NCBI GenBank assembly: GCA_947258465.1
Contig: CAMYIQ010000263.1
Coordinates: forward strand, 1 to 8,652
Direction: 5' to 3'
From: an uncultured Erythrobacter sp.
Lineage (GTDB): Bacteria > Pseudomonadota > Alphaproteobacteria > Sphingomonadales > Sphingomonadaceae
Length of the DNA stretch: 8,652 nucleotides
Part shown: in pieces, positions 1-6,308 of the stretch
Numbering within the stretch: the stretch's first letter is position 1
Layout: each line of letters opens with the position of its first letter
The notes under the pieces: generated by a model
Told to the model about the DNA's origin: nothing
Seen by the model: only the letters and a program-made list of their open reading frames with translations
Databases searched by the model: none
Program-made: the position numbers and the translations under genes

Positions 1-104
1 AACGATCTGCGCCGCAGGATGCCGCGCCCTGGAATGAATCATATTTTTGGCCACTCCATGGGAGATCGCTAGACGCGCAAGCTTAACACGGCCAGTGAAG
101 CCGG

Positions 105-122
105 CTACGTATTTTCACGTAG
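105..122. promoter_or_regulatory. Inverted repeat CTACGT-N6-ACGTAG, possible operator
   Basis: CTACGT at 105-110 is followed by a six-base spacer and its exact reverse complement ACGTAG at 117-122. Perfect 6-bp arms with a short A/T-rich spacer are typical of a binding site for a dimeric regulator, or of a small hairpin. The ACGT core also occurs in the inverted repeat at 1395-1413. The site lies about 215 bp upstream of the amidohydrolase start, so it could serve that gene or one outside the window. Function is inferred from symmetry only. Confidence 0.35.
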
Positions 123-138
123 ACGCCTACAAGAAAGC

Positions 139-174
139 GAGGATTGTGGCCATTTCCGCGAGCCCGCAATCCTC
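139..174 (+). terminator. Strong stem-loop, possible terminator of an upstream transcript
   Basis: GAGGATTG at 139-146 pairs exactly with CAATCCTC at 167-174. A T-G wobble and two G-C pairs extend the stem inward to 11 pairs (139-149 with 164-174) around a 14-base loop. No run of T follows, so this is not a textbook intrinsic terminator. It could end or stabilise a transcript entering from the left, or be a leader structure of the amidohydrolase mRNA. The stem is seen directly; the role is inferred. Confidence 0.4.
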
Positions 175-335
175 AGTCCTTACGTCTCGTCCGGACGCTC
201 ACCTCCGGTCGAGATAATGGCACCATCTGAAAGCGCCACTTTTCCTTGTCAGGCCCGTGGTCGATATGTTCCATCGTGCGGGCTTTGCCGCAGGTGAAGT
301 CCAGACCGACCGCAATAATGGGGAGAGCGCCGCCA

Positions 336-1397
336 ATGTCCGAAGAAATTCTCGAACCCGATCTGCCGATCATCGATCCGCACCATCATCTGTGGGATCT
401 GCGCCCGCTGATAGCGGCGTTTCCGGAACCGAGGCACGATTTTATCGAGGCCGTCGCGGGAGCTGCCTACTATACTTTCGACGAATTACAGGCCGACACC
501 CATTCGGGCCACAACGTCCTCGGCACGGTCTTCATGGAATGCGGAGCCTTTTACGACGCGAGCCGGGACGAGGCGATGAGGCCGGTCGGCGAAGTCGAAT
601 TCGTCAATGGCATCGCGGCGCAGGGAGCCAGCGGCCAGTACGGTGACTATCGCCCCTGCGCGGCAATCGTCGGTCATGCCGACCTGACGCTTGGCGATGC
701 GGTGAGGCCCGTGGTCGAAGCCCTGGTGACCGCCGGTAACGGACGCTTCAAGGGTATTCGCCATGCCGGGGCATGGGATGCGAATCCCGACGTGCTCGGC
801 CCGCCTTTTCACGCGCCGGAAGGCCTCTATCGCTCGGCCCCTTTCCGCGCCGGTTTCGCCGCATACTCGGATTACGGGCTGACCTTCGATGCCTGGCTGC
901 TCGAACCCCAGCTCGGGGACCTGCTCGACCTCGCCAAGGCATTCCCGCAGCAGCAGATCGTGCTCGATCATTGTGGCACGCCGCTCAATATCGCGAGCTA
1001 TCGCGGCAAGCTACACGAACGCTTCGATGTCTGGCGCCGTTCGATCCATGCTCTTGCCGAATGCCCCAATATAGCGGTGAAGCTGGGCGGTCTGGCGATG
1101 GCGTTCTGCGGCCTGCCCGAAGATGGCCCCGCCAAGGGGCACGGTTCCGAGTATCTGGCGGCGCTGTGGCGGCCTTATATCGAAACCTGCATCGAGGCTT
1201 TCGGTCCGGATCGCGCAATGTTCGAATCCAATTATCCGGTAGATCGCTGGGGCGCCAGCTATCCGACTCTTTGGAATGCCTTCAAGCGGCTTGCCTCCGG
1301 TCACAGCAGGGACGAGAAGCGTGCGCTTTTCGCAGCCACAGCGGCACGGATTTACGACATCGAGAATATCCTCGAGCTCGCACCGACCGACGCTTGA
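336..1397 (+). CDS. Metal-dependent amidohydrolase (amidohydrolase_2 / COG3618 family)
   Basis: A 353-aa predicted TIM-barrel metal-dependent hydrolase. Residues 14-18 are DPHHH, the HxH metal-binding motif on the first barrel strand. Further conserved positions are the His in GHADL (113), GIRHAG (140-145), DHCG (211-214) and ESNYPVD near the C-terminus (297-303), which carries the family's catalytic or metal-ligand acidic region. Members hydrolyse lactones, cyclic amides or decarboxylate small acids; the substrate here cannot be read from sequence. The length is close to full for this family and there is no signal peptide, so it should be cytosolic. I chose ATG 336 because GGGGAG at 320-325 sits at good spacing; ATG 318 would add MGRAPP. 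The frame remains open further upstream to TTG 246, but those residues look non-coding. The nitronate monooxygenase gene follows 82 bp downstream on the same strand, possibly as a catabolic pair. Confidence 0.88.
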   Translation: MSEEILEPDLPIIDPHHHLWDLRPLIAAFPEPRHDFIEAVAGAAYYTFDELQADTHSGHNVLGTVFMECGAFYDASRDEAMRPVGEVEFVNGIAAQGASGQYGDYRPCAAIVGHADLTLGDAVRPVVEALVTAGNGRFKGIRHAGAWDANPDVLGPPFHAPEGLYRSAPFRAGFAAYSDYGLTFDAWLLEPQLGDLLDLAKAFPQQQIVLDHCGTPLNIASYRGKLHERFDVWRRSIHALAECPNIAVKLGGLAMAFCGLPEDGPAKGHGSEYLAALWRPYIETCIEAFGPDRAMFESNYPVDRWGASYPTLWNAFKRLASGHSRDEKRALFAATAARIYDIENILELAPTDA

Positions 1398-1413
1398 CGT
1401 TTACGTAACGTCA
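1395..1413. promoter_or_regulatory. 19-bp inverted repeat between the amidohydrolase and nitronate monooxygenase genes
   Basis: TGACGTT (1395-1401) and AACGTCA (1407-1413) are perfect 7-bp inverted arms around TACGT. The left arm begins with the amidohydrolase TGA stop codon. The size and symmetry fit an operator for a dimeric regulator such as a TetR- or MerR-family protein controlling the gene that starts at 1480. From memory, the TTGACGTTTACGTAA part resembles operators proposed for LiuR-type MerR regulators of branched-chain acyl-CoA catabolism; I could not verify this. A TTGACG at 1394-1399 could be a -35 box, but no good -10 follows at the right distance. Confidence 0.45.
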
Positions 1414-1464
1414 CTCTCGACAAGCGCCCCGCCCCGCCATAGGCCCTCGCCTTCCACAGTTCTC

Positions 1465-1471
1465 AGAGGAG
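1465..1471 (+). promoter_or_regulatory. Ribosome binding site deciding the nitronate monooxygenase start
   Basis: AGAGGAG lies eight bases before ATG 1480. It sets the start there, although the open frame runs back to 1276 inside the amidohydrolase gene. Confidence 0.75.
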
Positions 1472-1479
1472 CCTCCTGC

Positions 1480-2448
1480 ATGACCCTGCCCGCCCCGTTC
1501 GACAAGTTGCGTATTCCCGTAATCGGATCGCCGCTGTTCATCGTTTCCGGGCCGGAACTCGTGATCGCGCAGTGTAAGGCCGGGATCGTCGGCGCGTTTC
1601 CCGCGCTCAATGCCCGCCCGCAAAGCCAGGTCGATGAATGGCTCCACCAGATCACCGAAGAACTGGCCGCGCATAATCGGGACAATCCCGACCGTCCGGC
1701 AGCGCCTTATGCAGTGAACCAGATCGTCCACCGGTCGAACGATCGCCTCGATGCCGATATGCAGACCTGCGCGAAATGGCAGGTGCCCATGGTAATCACC
1801 TCGCTCGGCGCACGCGAGGAGGTTTTCAAGGCCGTGGATAGCTGGGGCGGAATCACGCTGCACGATGTCATCAACAATCGCTTTGCTCGCAAGGCGATCG
1901 AGAAAGGCGCGTCCGGCCTCATCCCGGTGGCCGCGGGTGCGGGCGGCCATGCCGGCACGCTCAGCCCCTTCGCGCTGATGCAGGAAATCCGCGAATGGTT
2001 CGATGGTCTGGTGGCGCTTTCAGGCTCCATCGCCCATGGTCGCTCGATCCTGGGCGCACAGGCGCTGGGCGCCGACTTCGCCTATATCGGGTCGCCATGG
2101 ATCGCGGCGAGCGAGGCGAATGCGGATCAGCGTTACAAGGACGCGATCGTCGAAGGCAGTGCCGACGGCATCGTTTACACCAACCTCTTTACCGGAGTGC
2201 ACGGGAATTATCTGCGGTCGAGCATCGAGGGCGCGGGTCTCGACCCCGACAATCTTCCCGAGAGCGATCCGAGCAAGATGAACTTCGGCAGCGGCGGCAA
2301 CACCAAGGCCAAGGCCTGGAAGGACATTTGGGGTTCGGGCCAGGGCATCGGCAGCGTGACCAAGAGCGCGCCGGTGGAGGAAACTGTCGCCCGGCTCGAA
2401 CGCGAATATATCGCCGCGAAGGAAGCGCTGGCAAAGGCGACCGCTTAA
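1480..2448 (+). CDS. Nitronate monooxygenase-family FMN oxidoreductase
   Basis: A 322-aa flavoprotein of the nitronate monooxygenase (formerly 2-nitropropane dioxygenase) superfamily, a TIM barrel that binds FMN. Typical members oxidise alkyl nitronates with O2; some relatives are NADH:quinone reductases or enoyl-reductase-like, so the substrate is uncertain. Visible landmarks are IPVIGSPLFIVSGPELV (residues 12-28), VNQIVH (79-84), VITSLG (105-110), the glycine-rich AAGAGGHAG (151-159) with the presumed catalytic His at 157, SGSIAHG (181-187), and GADFAYIGSPWIAASEA (197-213), which corresponds to the phosphate-binding end of the barrel. Length is normal for the family and there is no signal peptide. 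The ATG at 1480 has a strong ribosome binding site. The stop TAA (2446-2448) overlaps the stop of the convergent AHH gene. The 19-bp inverted repeat at 1395-1413 is a candidate control site. Confidence 0.88.
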   Translation: MTLPAPFDKLRIPVIGSPLFIVSGPELVIAQCKAGIVGAFPALNARPQSQVDEWLHQITEELAAHNRDNPDRPAAPYAVNQIVHRSNDRLDADMQTCAKWQVPMVITSLGAREEVFKAVDSWGGITLHDVINNRFARKAIEKGASGLIPVAAGAGGHAGTLSPFALMQEIREWFDGLVALSGSIAHGRSILGAQALGADFAYIGSPWIAASEANADQRYKDAIVEGSADGIVYTNLFTGVHGNYLRSSIEGAGLDPDNLPESDPSKMNFGSGGNTKAKAWKDIWGSGQGIGSVTKSAPVEETVARLEREYIAAKEALAKATA

Positions 2449-2987
2449 AGCACCACGGCGGTCCCGGCGGACCATAAAGCCTCGGCCATTGCATCGAGAT
2501 CGGAAAAGTCCACTCCCGTGCCCAGGGGGTCCTTGCGATTGAGCCGAAAGGGCTTTCGCTCGTCCAGCAACCTTTGGCGCAAGGCGCGCTGCAACAGCGC
2601 CAGCCGCATCAGCGCGGTTTCGGCGGCGTGGATCGGATCGGACGTGGATTGGCGCGCCCATTTGCGTTCGATGCGGCCCACCCGTTCCATCACCATCGCA
2701 TTGTAATCACGGTGCGGCCCGCGGTGGAGCGGAAGAGCCAGGCGCCGTGCAGCTTCCTCGCGCGCGGGCAGCAGCAGGCCATTCCGGCGAAAATCGTCAA
2801 ACCCGATCCGTCGTGTACCCAAGGCCCCGAACATGGTTTCGAAGCACGCCTCGCCGAGCAGTTGGCGAGGCAGCAAATGATGTTTCTGCAACGCCGGATC
2901 GTGCTGGGGAGACCCGCAACGGTTGACGGCCCGGAACGGAAGGTTTCCACGATCTTCACCGAGAATGGCGGGCAGACGATGGCTCAT
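2445..2987 (-). CDS. Stand-alone AHH-domain (HNH/Endo VII superfamily) nuclease-like protein
   Basis: A 180-aa protein with the signature of the AHH branch of the HNH/Endo VII nuclease fold. QKHHLLPRQLL at residues 34-44 holds the paired histidines, FRRNGLLLP at 66-74 the structural Asn-Gly element, and LPLHRGPHRDYN at 85-96 the second histidine cluster (H88, H92) that normally completes the metal site. About 80 helical, Arg- and Leu-rich residues follow. AHH domains are best known as C-terminal warheads of polymorphic toxins, but this copy has no delivery domain or signal peptide, so a housekeeping or defence role is equally possible. The start at ATG 2987 is the only ATG just after the preceding gene's stop, 8 bp away. 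The nearest AGGA lies about 16 bases upstream, so initiation probably depends on translational coupling. Last gene of the minus-strand cluster. Fold call fairly sure; activity unknown. Confidence 0.75.
   Translation of the reverse strand: MSHRLPAILGEDRGNLPFRAVNRCGSPQHDPALQKHHLLPRQLLGEACFETMFGALGTRRIGFDDFRRNGLLLPAREEAARRLALPLHRGPHRDYNAMVMERVGRIERKWARQSTSDPIHAAETALMRLALLQRALRQRLLDERKPFRLNRKDPLGTGVDFSDLDAMAEALWSAGTAVVL
2460..2473 (+). terminator. Weak hairpin 11 bases past the nitronate monooxygenase stop
   Basis: GGTCC (2460-2464) pairs with GGACC (2469-2473) around a CGGC loop. It lies inside the 3' end of the convergent AHH gene, the only place a terminator for the plus-strand transcript could be, since there is no intergenic space. 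No T-run follows, so termination here is speculative. Confidence 0.2.
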
Positions 2988-2995
2988 CCCCGCAA

Positions 2996-3871
2996 TCAGG
3001 CTGGAGAAATCCTGAGCAAGCCGCGCGCGAGATCCGGTTCGATTTTTAAAGCGGATCCGTCTTCGTTCGCAAACTCGCAAGCGCGTTGCGGCAAGTCGAA
3101 ACCGATCAAGTTCTGGACGACACGCACAGCCAGGCGCGTGGCGGCTGTTCGATCGCGGCACAGGGCGGGATCGAACCACAATTCGCAATCGGTGAAGAAG
3201 TTCAGCCCCTCGCTCCGCAACGCCCCCTGCTCGTCGAACCGGATACCGAGCATGCCGAGCGCGGGAAACGGTCCGCCGGTGAGCCAGCTTTCGGTCGTTT
3301 TGGCAAAAAACGTCGGCGCGATGGCAGAGCGTGCGGGCGGCCAGCATACGGCATTCACACCGCCCAGCGATCGAACCAGCGCGGCCCCGATCCCGAGCAG
3401 CGTTCGCACGATCGGCAGTGCATGCGCGCCCTGCGCTATATGCGGCCCCGGATACAGTCCGAGCGCTTCGCTCCCGACCTCGCGGTCGACCTGGACGTTG
3501 AACAGATAGCCGATGTCCGGCGTGGCCAGCGCGGGGCCCGGCCGCAAGCCGAGCAAATCGAAGGTCAGCCCATCGGCGAGCAATTCGACCCAGTCGACAT
3601 CGCTGTCGCTCGGCAGGGCAGCGCCGTTTACCGGGTCAAGTCTCTCGGCTGCGAGGGGATCGTGGCTGATCGCGATGCGCGGCTGACCCGATAGGGCAGC
3701 GAGCAAGTCGGCCCGATCCGGCCGTTTACCCTTGTCGAACAAAAGGATGAGGCCGGAACCGACTGGGCCGCCTTCGCCAATGCTTCGCTCGCCGGCCGCC
3801 ACCAGAATACGCCGTCCTTCTCCCTGCGAAGAGCAAACCTTGGCTGCAATCCGGCAGGCCGTCGAGTCCAC
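2996..3871 (-). CDS. Conserved-looking protein of unknown function (DUF4261-like pattern, unsure)
   Basis: I do not recognise this 291-aa protein with certainty. It reads as a genuine protein. An N-terminal beta/alpha start (RILVAAGERS, GLILLFDKGKRPDRADLLAAL, ISHDPLAA) is followed by a middle segment with GYLFNVQVDREV (121-132). A helix with GAALVRSLGGVNAVCWPPA (162-180) comes next, then TESWLTGGPFPALGMLGIRF (193-212) and GLNFFTDCELWFDP (222-235). The order 'conserved Trp-Pro-Pro, then Gly-Gly-Pro-Phe-Pro-Ala-Leu, then a C-terminal strand' recalls DUF4261-type proteins, but this is from memory and weak. There is no signal peptide or membrane segment. The start is uncertain: GTG 3871 is near the 5' limit of the frame (a TAG lies three codons upstream) and lacks a clear ribosome binding site. 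GTG 3802, preceded by a purine-rich GGAGAAGGA, is an alternative that removes 23 residues. It lies 32 bp after the flavodoxin-like gene and 8 bp before the AHH gene, so co-transcription is likely. Confidence 0.7.
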   Translation of the reverse strand: MDSTACRIAAKVCSSQGEGRRILVAAGERSIGEGGPVGSGLILLFDKGKRPDRADLLAALSGQPRIAISHDPLAAERLDPVNGAALPSDSDVDWVELLADGLTFDLLGLRPGPALATPDIGYLFNVQVDREVGSEALGLYPGPHIAQGAHALPIVRTLLGIGAALVRSLGGVNAVCWPPARSAIAPTFFAKTTESWLTGGPFPALGMLGIRFDEQGALRSEGLNFFTDCELWFDPALCRDRTAATRLAVRVVQNLIGFDLPQRACEFANEDGSALKIEPDLARGLLRISPA

Positions 3872-3903
3872 AAAAGGCTAATGCTCGAAAGCGGACCCTT
3901 TTT

Positions 3904-4389
3904 TCAAAAGATCCCCTGTGCGATCCCTTCGGCCAGACCCGCGCCGAGTTCGGTCGCCTTGCAAAGCGTTTGAGGCGAAACGGTTTTCGGTGCGAGAATC
4001 GCTTCCGGTTCCTGCGCATCGGTCATTTCGATCCACGGATCGGTCACTCGCTTCAACCGCCAGCCCGTGGCGATGCGATCGATCTGCCGCTGCGCGCCCT
4101 CCCCGTCCGAGCCGGCGGCGATGACCGTGGCGTAGGGCCTGCCTTCGATCCGCCCGAGGACAGGATAATAGCAGCGGTCGAACATCTCTTTCATTTCGCC
4201 GCTCATACTGGCGAGGTTTTCCGGGCAGCAGAACAGGTAACCGCCTGCCGCAAGCAGATCTTCCGGCGAAGTATCGGCGGCCCGCTTCAGCATCCCGCGG
4301 CCCCCGGCCCCCTCACTGGCGGCACGAGCGATCTGCTCGCTGGTACCGGTGCGGCTGTGCCAAACGATGAGCAAGGAAGGTGGGGCCAT
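3904..4389 (-). CDS. Flavodoxin-like / NAD(P)H-dependent FMN reductase-type protein
   Basis: A 161-aa single-domain flavodoxin fold. WHSRTGTSEQIA at residues 10-21 is the phosphate-binding loop for FMN after the first beta strand. GGYLFCCPENLASMSGEMKE (49-68) corresponds to the second flavin-contact loop, and VIAAGSDGEGAQRQ (89-102) to the third, near the isoalloxazine ring. It is cytosolic and probably an electron carrier or small quinone/FMN reductase; partners are unknown. CPENLASMSGEMK is the pattern of the flavodoxin-family/NAD(P)H oxidoreductase group rather than of classic long-chain flavodoxins. It is the first gene of a minus-strand cluster and divergent from recJ. No ribosome binding site precedes ATG 4389, while a TTGACA lies about 30 bp upstream, suggesting a leaderless mRNA. 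Confidence 0.82.
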   Translation of the reverse strand: MAPPSLLIVWHSRTGTSEQIARAASEGAGGRGMLKRAADTSPEDLLAAGGYLFCCPENLASMSGEMKEMFDRCYYPVLGRIEGRPYATVIAAGSDGEGAQRQIDRIATGWRLKRVTDPWIEMTDAQEPEAILAPKTVSPQTLCKATELGAGLAEGIAQGIF

Positions 4390-4395
4390 CGGCAG

Positions 4396-4423
4396 AGCAT
4401 CGCCAACACCTGTCGATTGTCAA
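4396..4423 (-). promoter_or_regulatory. Candidate promoter of the flavodoxin-like/unknown/AHH cluster
   Basis: On the minus strand a perfect TTGACA (4423-4418) is followed after 16 bases by GATGCT (4401-4396), which matches the -10 consensus at three of six bases. Transcription would start at about 4389-4390, right at the ATG of the flavodoxin-like gene. That would explain why no ribosome binding site is seen. The -35 overlaps an inverted repeat, GATTG-T-CAATC (4415-4425), that could be an operator. The -10 is weak, so this is a candidate only. Confidence 0.4.
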
Positions 4424-4469
4424 TCTCCCGAACTTCCGCGAAGACCACGCACGGGCTATTGCCACTCCT

Positions 4470-6248
4470 ATGGCATCGCAGGCCCTCTCCTACGTATTCG
4501 GTGTTTCCTCCTCGCTTACCGGTCGTGCCTGGCGTTGGCGTGGCGGGAATATGGAGCTCGGCAATACCCAGGCCCTGGGTGACGATATCGTCCGCCAGCT
4601 TTTGCTTTCACGCGGCGTCGCGGCAGAGGATATCGAGCGACATCGCAATCCGACATTGCGGAATTTCCTGCCCGACCCTTCGCTGTTCCGCGACATGGAC
4701 ATCGCCGCCGACCGTATCGCTCAGGCCGTTATCGCGGGCGAGACAATCACCATTTACGGTGATTACGATGTCGATGGGGCGACCAGTTCCGCACTGCTGA
4801 TCCGCCTGCTGCGTGAATTGGGCGTCGAGGCGGGTTATTACATTCCCGACCGTCTGCTGGAAGGATACGGACCGTCGGGCGAGGCTCTGGTCAAGCTCGG
4901 CCAGGCAGGTTCCAGCCTGATCGTCACGGTCGATTGCGGCGCGATGGCGCATGAGGCGCTGCGCATGGCGCATGAGGCGGGCATCGACGTGATCGTGGTC
5001 GACCACCACAAATGCGCGGCGGAACTTCCCAAGACGGTGGCGCTGATCAACCCCAATCGCTTGGATGAAGAAGACGAGGCGGCAGCGCATGGGCACCTGG
5101 CCGCAGTCGGGGTGGCGTTCCTGCTGGCGATTGCCCTGGTCCGCACTCTGCGCGAGCGCGGTTTCTTCACCGACCGGAAAGAGCCGGACCTGCTCGCGCT
5201 GCTCGATGTGGTGGCCTTGGGTACGGTCGCCGATGTCGCCGCGCTCCACGGTCTCAACCGCGCATTCGTCTCGCAGGGCCTCAAGGTCATGGCCAAGCGT
5301 GACAATATCGGCATGTCCGCCCTCATCGATGCAAGCCGTCTCAAACGCGCTCCGGCATGCTCGGACCTCGGCTTCGCGTTTGGCCCGCGTATCAATGCCG
5401 GCGGTCGTGTGGGAGAATCGACGTTAGGCGTAAGGCTTCTCACCACGCAGGATCCCGAAGAAGCCCGCGAAATCGCAGCGCAATTGTCCGCGCTCAACGA
5501 GGAACGCCGGGCGATCGAAGCGGAAGTGCAAGAGGCCGCCGAAGAGCAATTGGCAGCGCAGCACAATCGCGCGGTGCACCTCGTCGCAGGCGAAGGCTGG
5601 CACCCCGGCGTGATCGGCATCGTGGCCGGGCGCATCAAGGAAAAGACCGGCAAGCCTTCGCTGGTGGTCGCGCTCGACGGCGAGACTGGCAAGGGGTCCG
5701 GGCGCTCGATCGCCGGGGTCGACCTTGGCGCCGCCATCATCCGCGCCCGTGACGAAGGATTGCTGGTGGCGGGCGGCGGACATGCCATGGCCGCGGGATT
5801 GACCGTGGCCGCGGACCAGGTCGATGCGCTGGCCGACTGGCTCGACCGCATGCTCGAAGGGCAGGTCGCCCGCGCTTCCGCTGCGCGTGCCATGGCGCTG
5901 GACCTTGCGGTCGCCCCCGGCGGTTTGACGCCCGAACTGGTCCACTCGCTCGAGGAAGCGGGGCCTTATGGAGTCGGCTGGCCTGGCCCACGCGTTGCAG
6001 TGGGTCCGGTGCGGTTGGTCAAATGCGATATCGTCGGAACCGATCACGTTCGCCTGATCGCCGCCGGCGAAGATGGCAAGAGCTTCAAGGGGATCGCCTT
6101 CCGCGCTGCGGAAAGTGAAATGGGTCAGGCGCTCCTGCACGGTTCGCGTGGCCGCCGCCTGTGGCTGGCTGGCCGGGTAAAGATCGACGATTGGGGGAAC
6201 CGGCCGCAAGCGGAACTGCACCTCGAGGACGCCGCCTGGGTAGATTGA
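4470..6248 (+). CDS. recJ: Single-stranded-DNA-specific 5'-3' exonuclease RecJ
   Basis: A 592-aa RecJ, the 5'-to-3' single-strand exonuclease used in RecF-pathway recombination and in mismatch and base excision repair; cytosolic and Mn/Mg-dependent. All DHH-family catalytic motifs are present in order: YGDYDVDG (96-103), VDCG (154-157), VDHH (177-180) and GTVAD (251-255). The connecting region carries GPRINAGGR (305-313). The DHHA1 domain carries GEGWHPGVIGIVAGRI (374-389), GSGRSI (409-414) and GGGHAMAAG (435-443). A C-terminal OB fold ends with AELHLED. Length is usual for alphaproteobacterial RecJ. I chose ATG 4470 because the next residues, VFGVSSSLTGRAWRWR (9-24), match the conserved N-terminus of alphaproteobacterial RecJ. 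The frame extends to GTG 4380, which would overlap the divergent gene. No good ribosome binding site is seen at 4470, so the exact start is uncertain. Confidence 0.95.
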   Translation: MASQALSYVFGVSSSLTGRAWRWRGGNMELGNTQALGDDIVRQLLLSRGVAAEDIERHRNPTLRNFLPDPSLFRDMDIAADRIAQAVIAGETITIYGDYDVDGATSSALLIRLLRELGVEAGYYIPDRLLEGYGPSGEALVKLGQAGSSLIVTVDCGAMAHEALRMAHEAGIDVIVVDHHKCAAELPKTVALINPNRLDEEDEAAAHGHLAAVGVAFLLAIALVRTLRERGFFTDRKEPDLLALLDVVALGTVADVAALHGLNRAFVSQGLKVMAKRDNIGMSALIDASRLKRAPACSDLGFAFGPRINAGGRVGESTLGVRLLTTQDPEEAREIAAQLSALNEERRAIEAEVQEAAEEQLAAQHNRAVHLVAGEGWHPGVIGIVAGRIKEKTGKPSLVVALDGETGKGSGRSIAGVDLGAAIIRARDEGLLVAGGGHAMAAGLTVAADQVDALADWLDRMLEGQVARASAARAMALDLAVAPGGLTPELVHSLEEAGPYGVGWPGPRVAVGPVRLVKCDIVGTDHVRLIAAGEDGKSFKGIAFRAAESEMGQALLHGSRGRRLWLAGRVKIDDWGNRPQAELHLEDAAWVD

Positions 6249-6270
6249 AGAGTTTGCGTGCATTCGAGGG

Positions 6271-6299
6271 TTGACGGCCCGCAACCCCACGCCTAATTG
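6271..6299 (+). promoter_or_regulatory. Sigma70-type promoter of tRNA-Glu
   Basis: TTGACG (6271-6276, five of six consensus bases) and TAATTG (6294-6299) are separated by exactly 17 bp. Transcription should begin near 6306, giving a short leader of about 27 bases before the mature tRNA 5' end at 6333, to be removed by RNase P. The promoter starts 23 bp after the recJ stop and may also supply phoR by read-through. Confidence 0.65.
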
Positions 6300-6308
6300 G
6301 CCCGCCAC

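Larger units (their letters stand above)
1..335. other. Upstream non-coding stretch with two inverted repeats
   Basis: I see no supportable gene here. Plus-strand frame 3 stays open from the window edge to a TAA at about 84, and frame 1 to a TAG at about 72. Either could be the tail of an upstream gene, but both pieces are too short to identify. From about 85 to 335 nothing looks coding on either strand. A 66-codon minus-strand frame across 173-373 overlaps the amidohydrolase start and has no recognisable content. The stretch contains two inverted repeats (105-122 and 139-174, listed separately) and must also hold the amidohydrolase promoter. I could not find a convincing -35/-10 pair. Confidence 0.5.

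Noticed and set aside
246..270. TTGTCA and TATGTT as an amidohydrolase promoter
   Set aside because: The spacer would be only 13 bp, too short for sigma70.
246..335. Extended N-terminus of the amidohydrolase (30 extra residues from TTG 246)
   Set aside because: The extra residues resemble no part of the family, and GGGGAG with good spacing supports ATG 336.
173..373. A 66-codon minus-strand frame upstream of the amidohydrolase
   Set aside because: Overlaps the amidohydrolase start and has no recognisable motif or clear ribosome binding site.
2988..3347. Upstream extension of the AHH gene frame to 3347
   Set aside because: The added residues are Arg-rich shadow of the unknown gene, which fills this stretch in another frame. 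The recognisable protein begins at about 2987.
2574..3509. A 311-codon plus-strand frame over the AHH and unknown genes
   Set aside because: Its translation is low-complexity, Arg/Gln/Ser-rich and without motifs, while the minus strand encodes recognisable AHH signatures and well-patterned protein over the same bases.
4838..5893. A 351-codon minus-strand frame inside recJ
   Set aside because: Ser/Ala/Arg-rich antisense shadow of a gene with all RecJ motifs.
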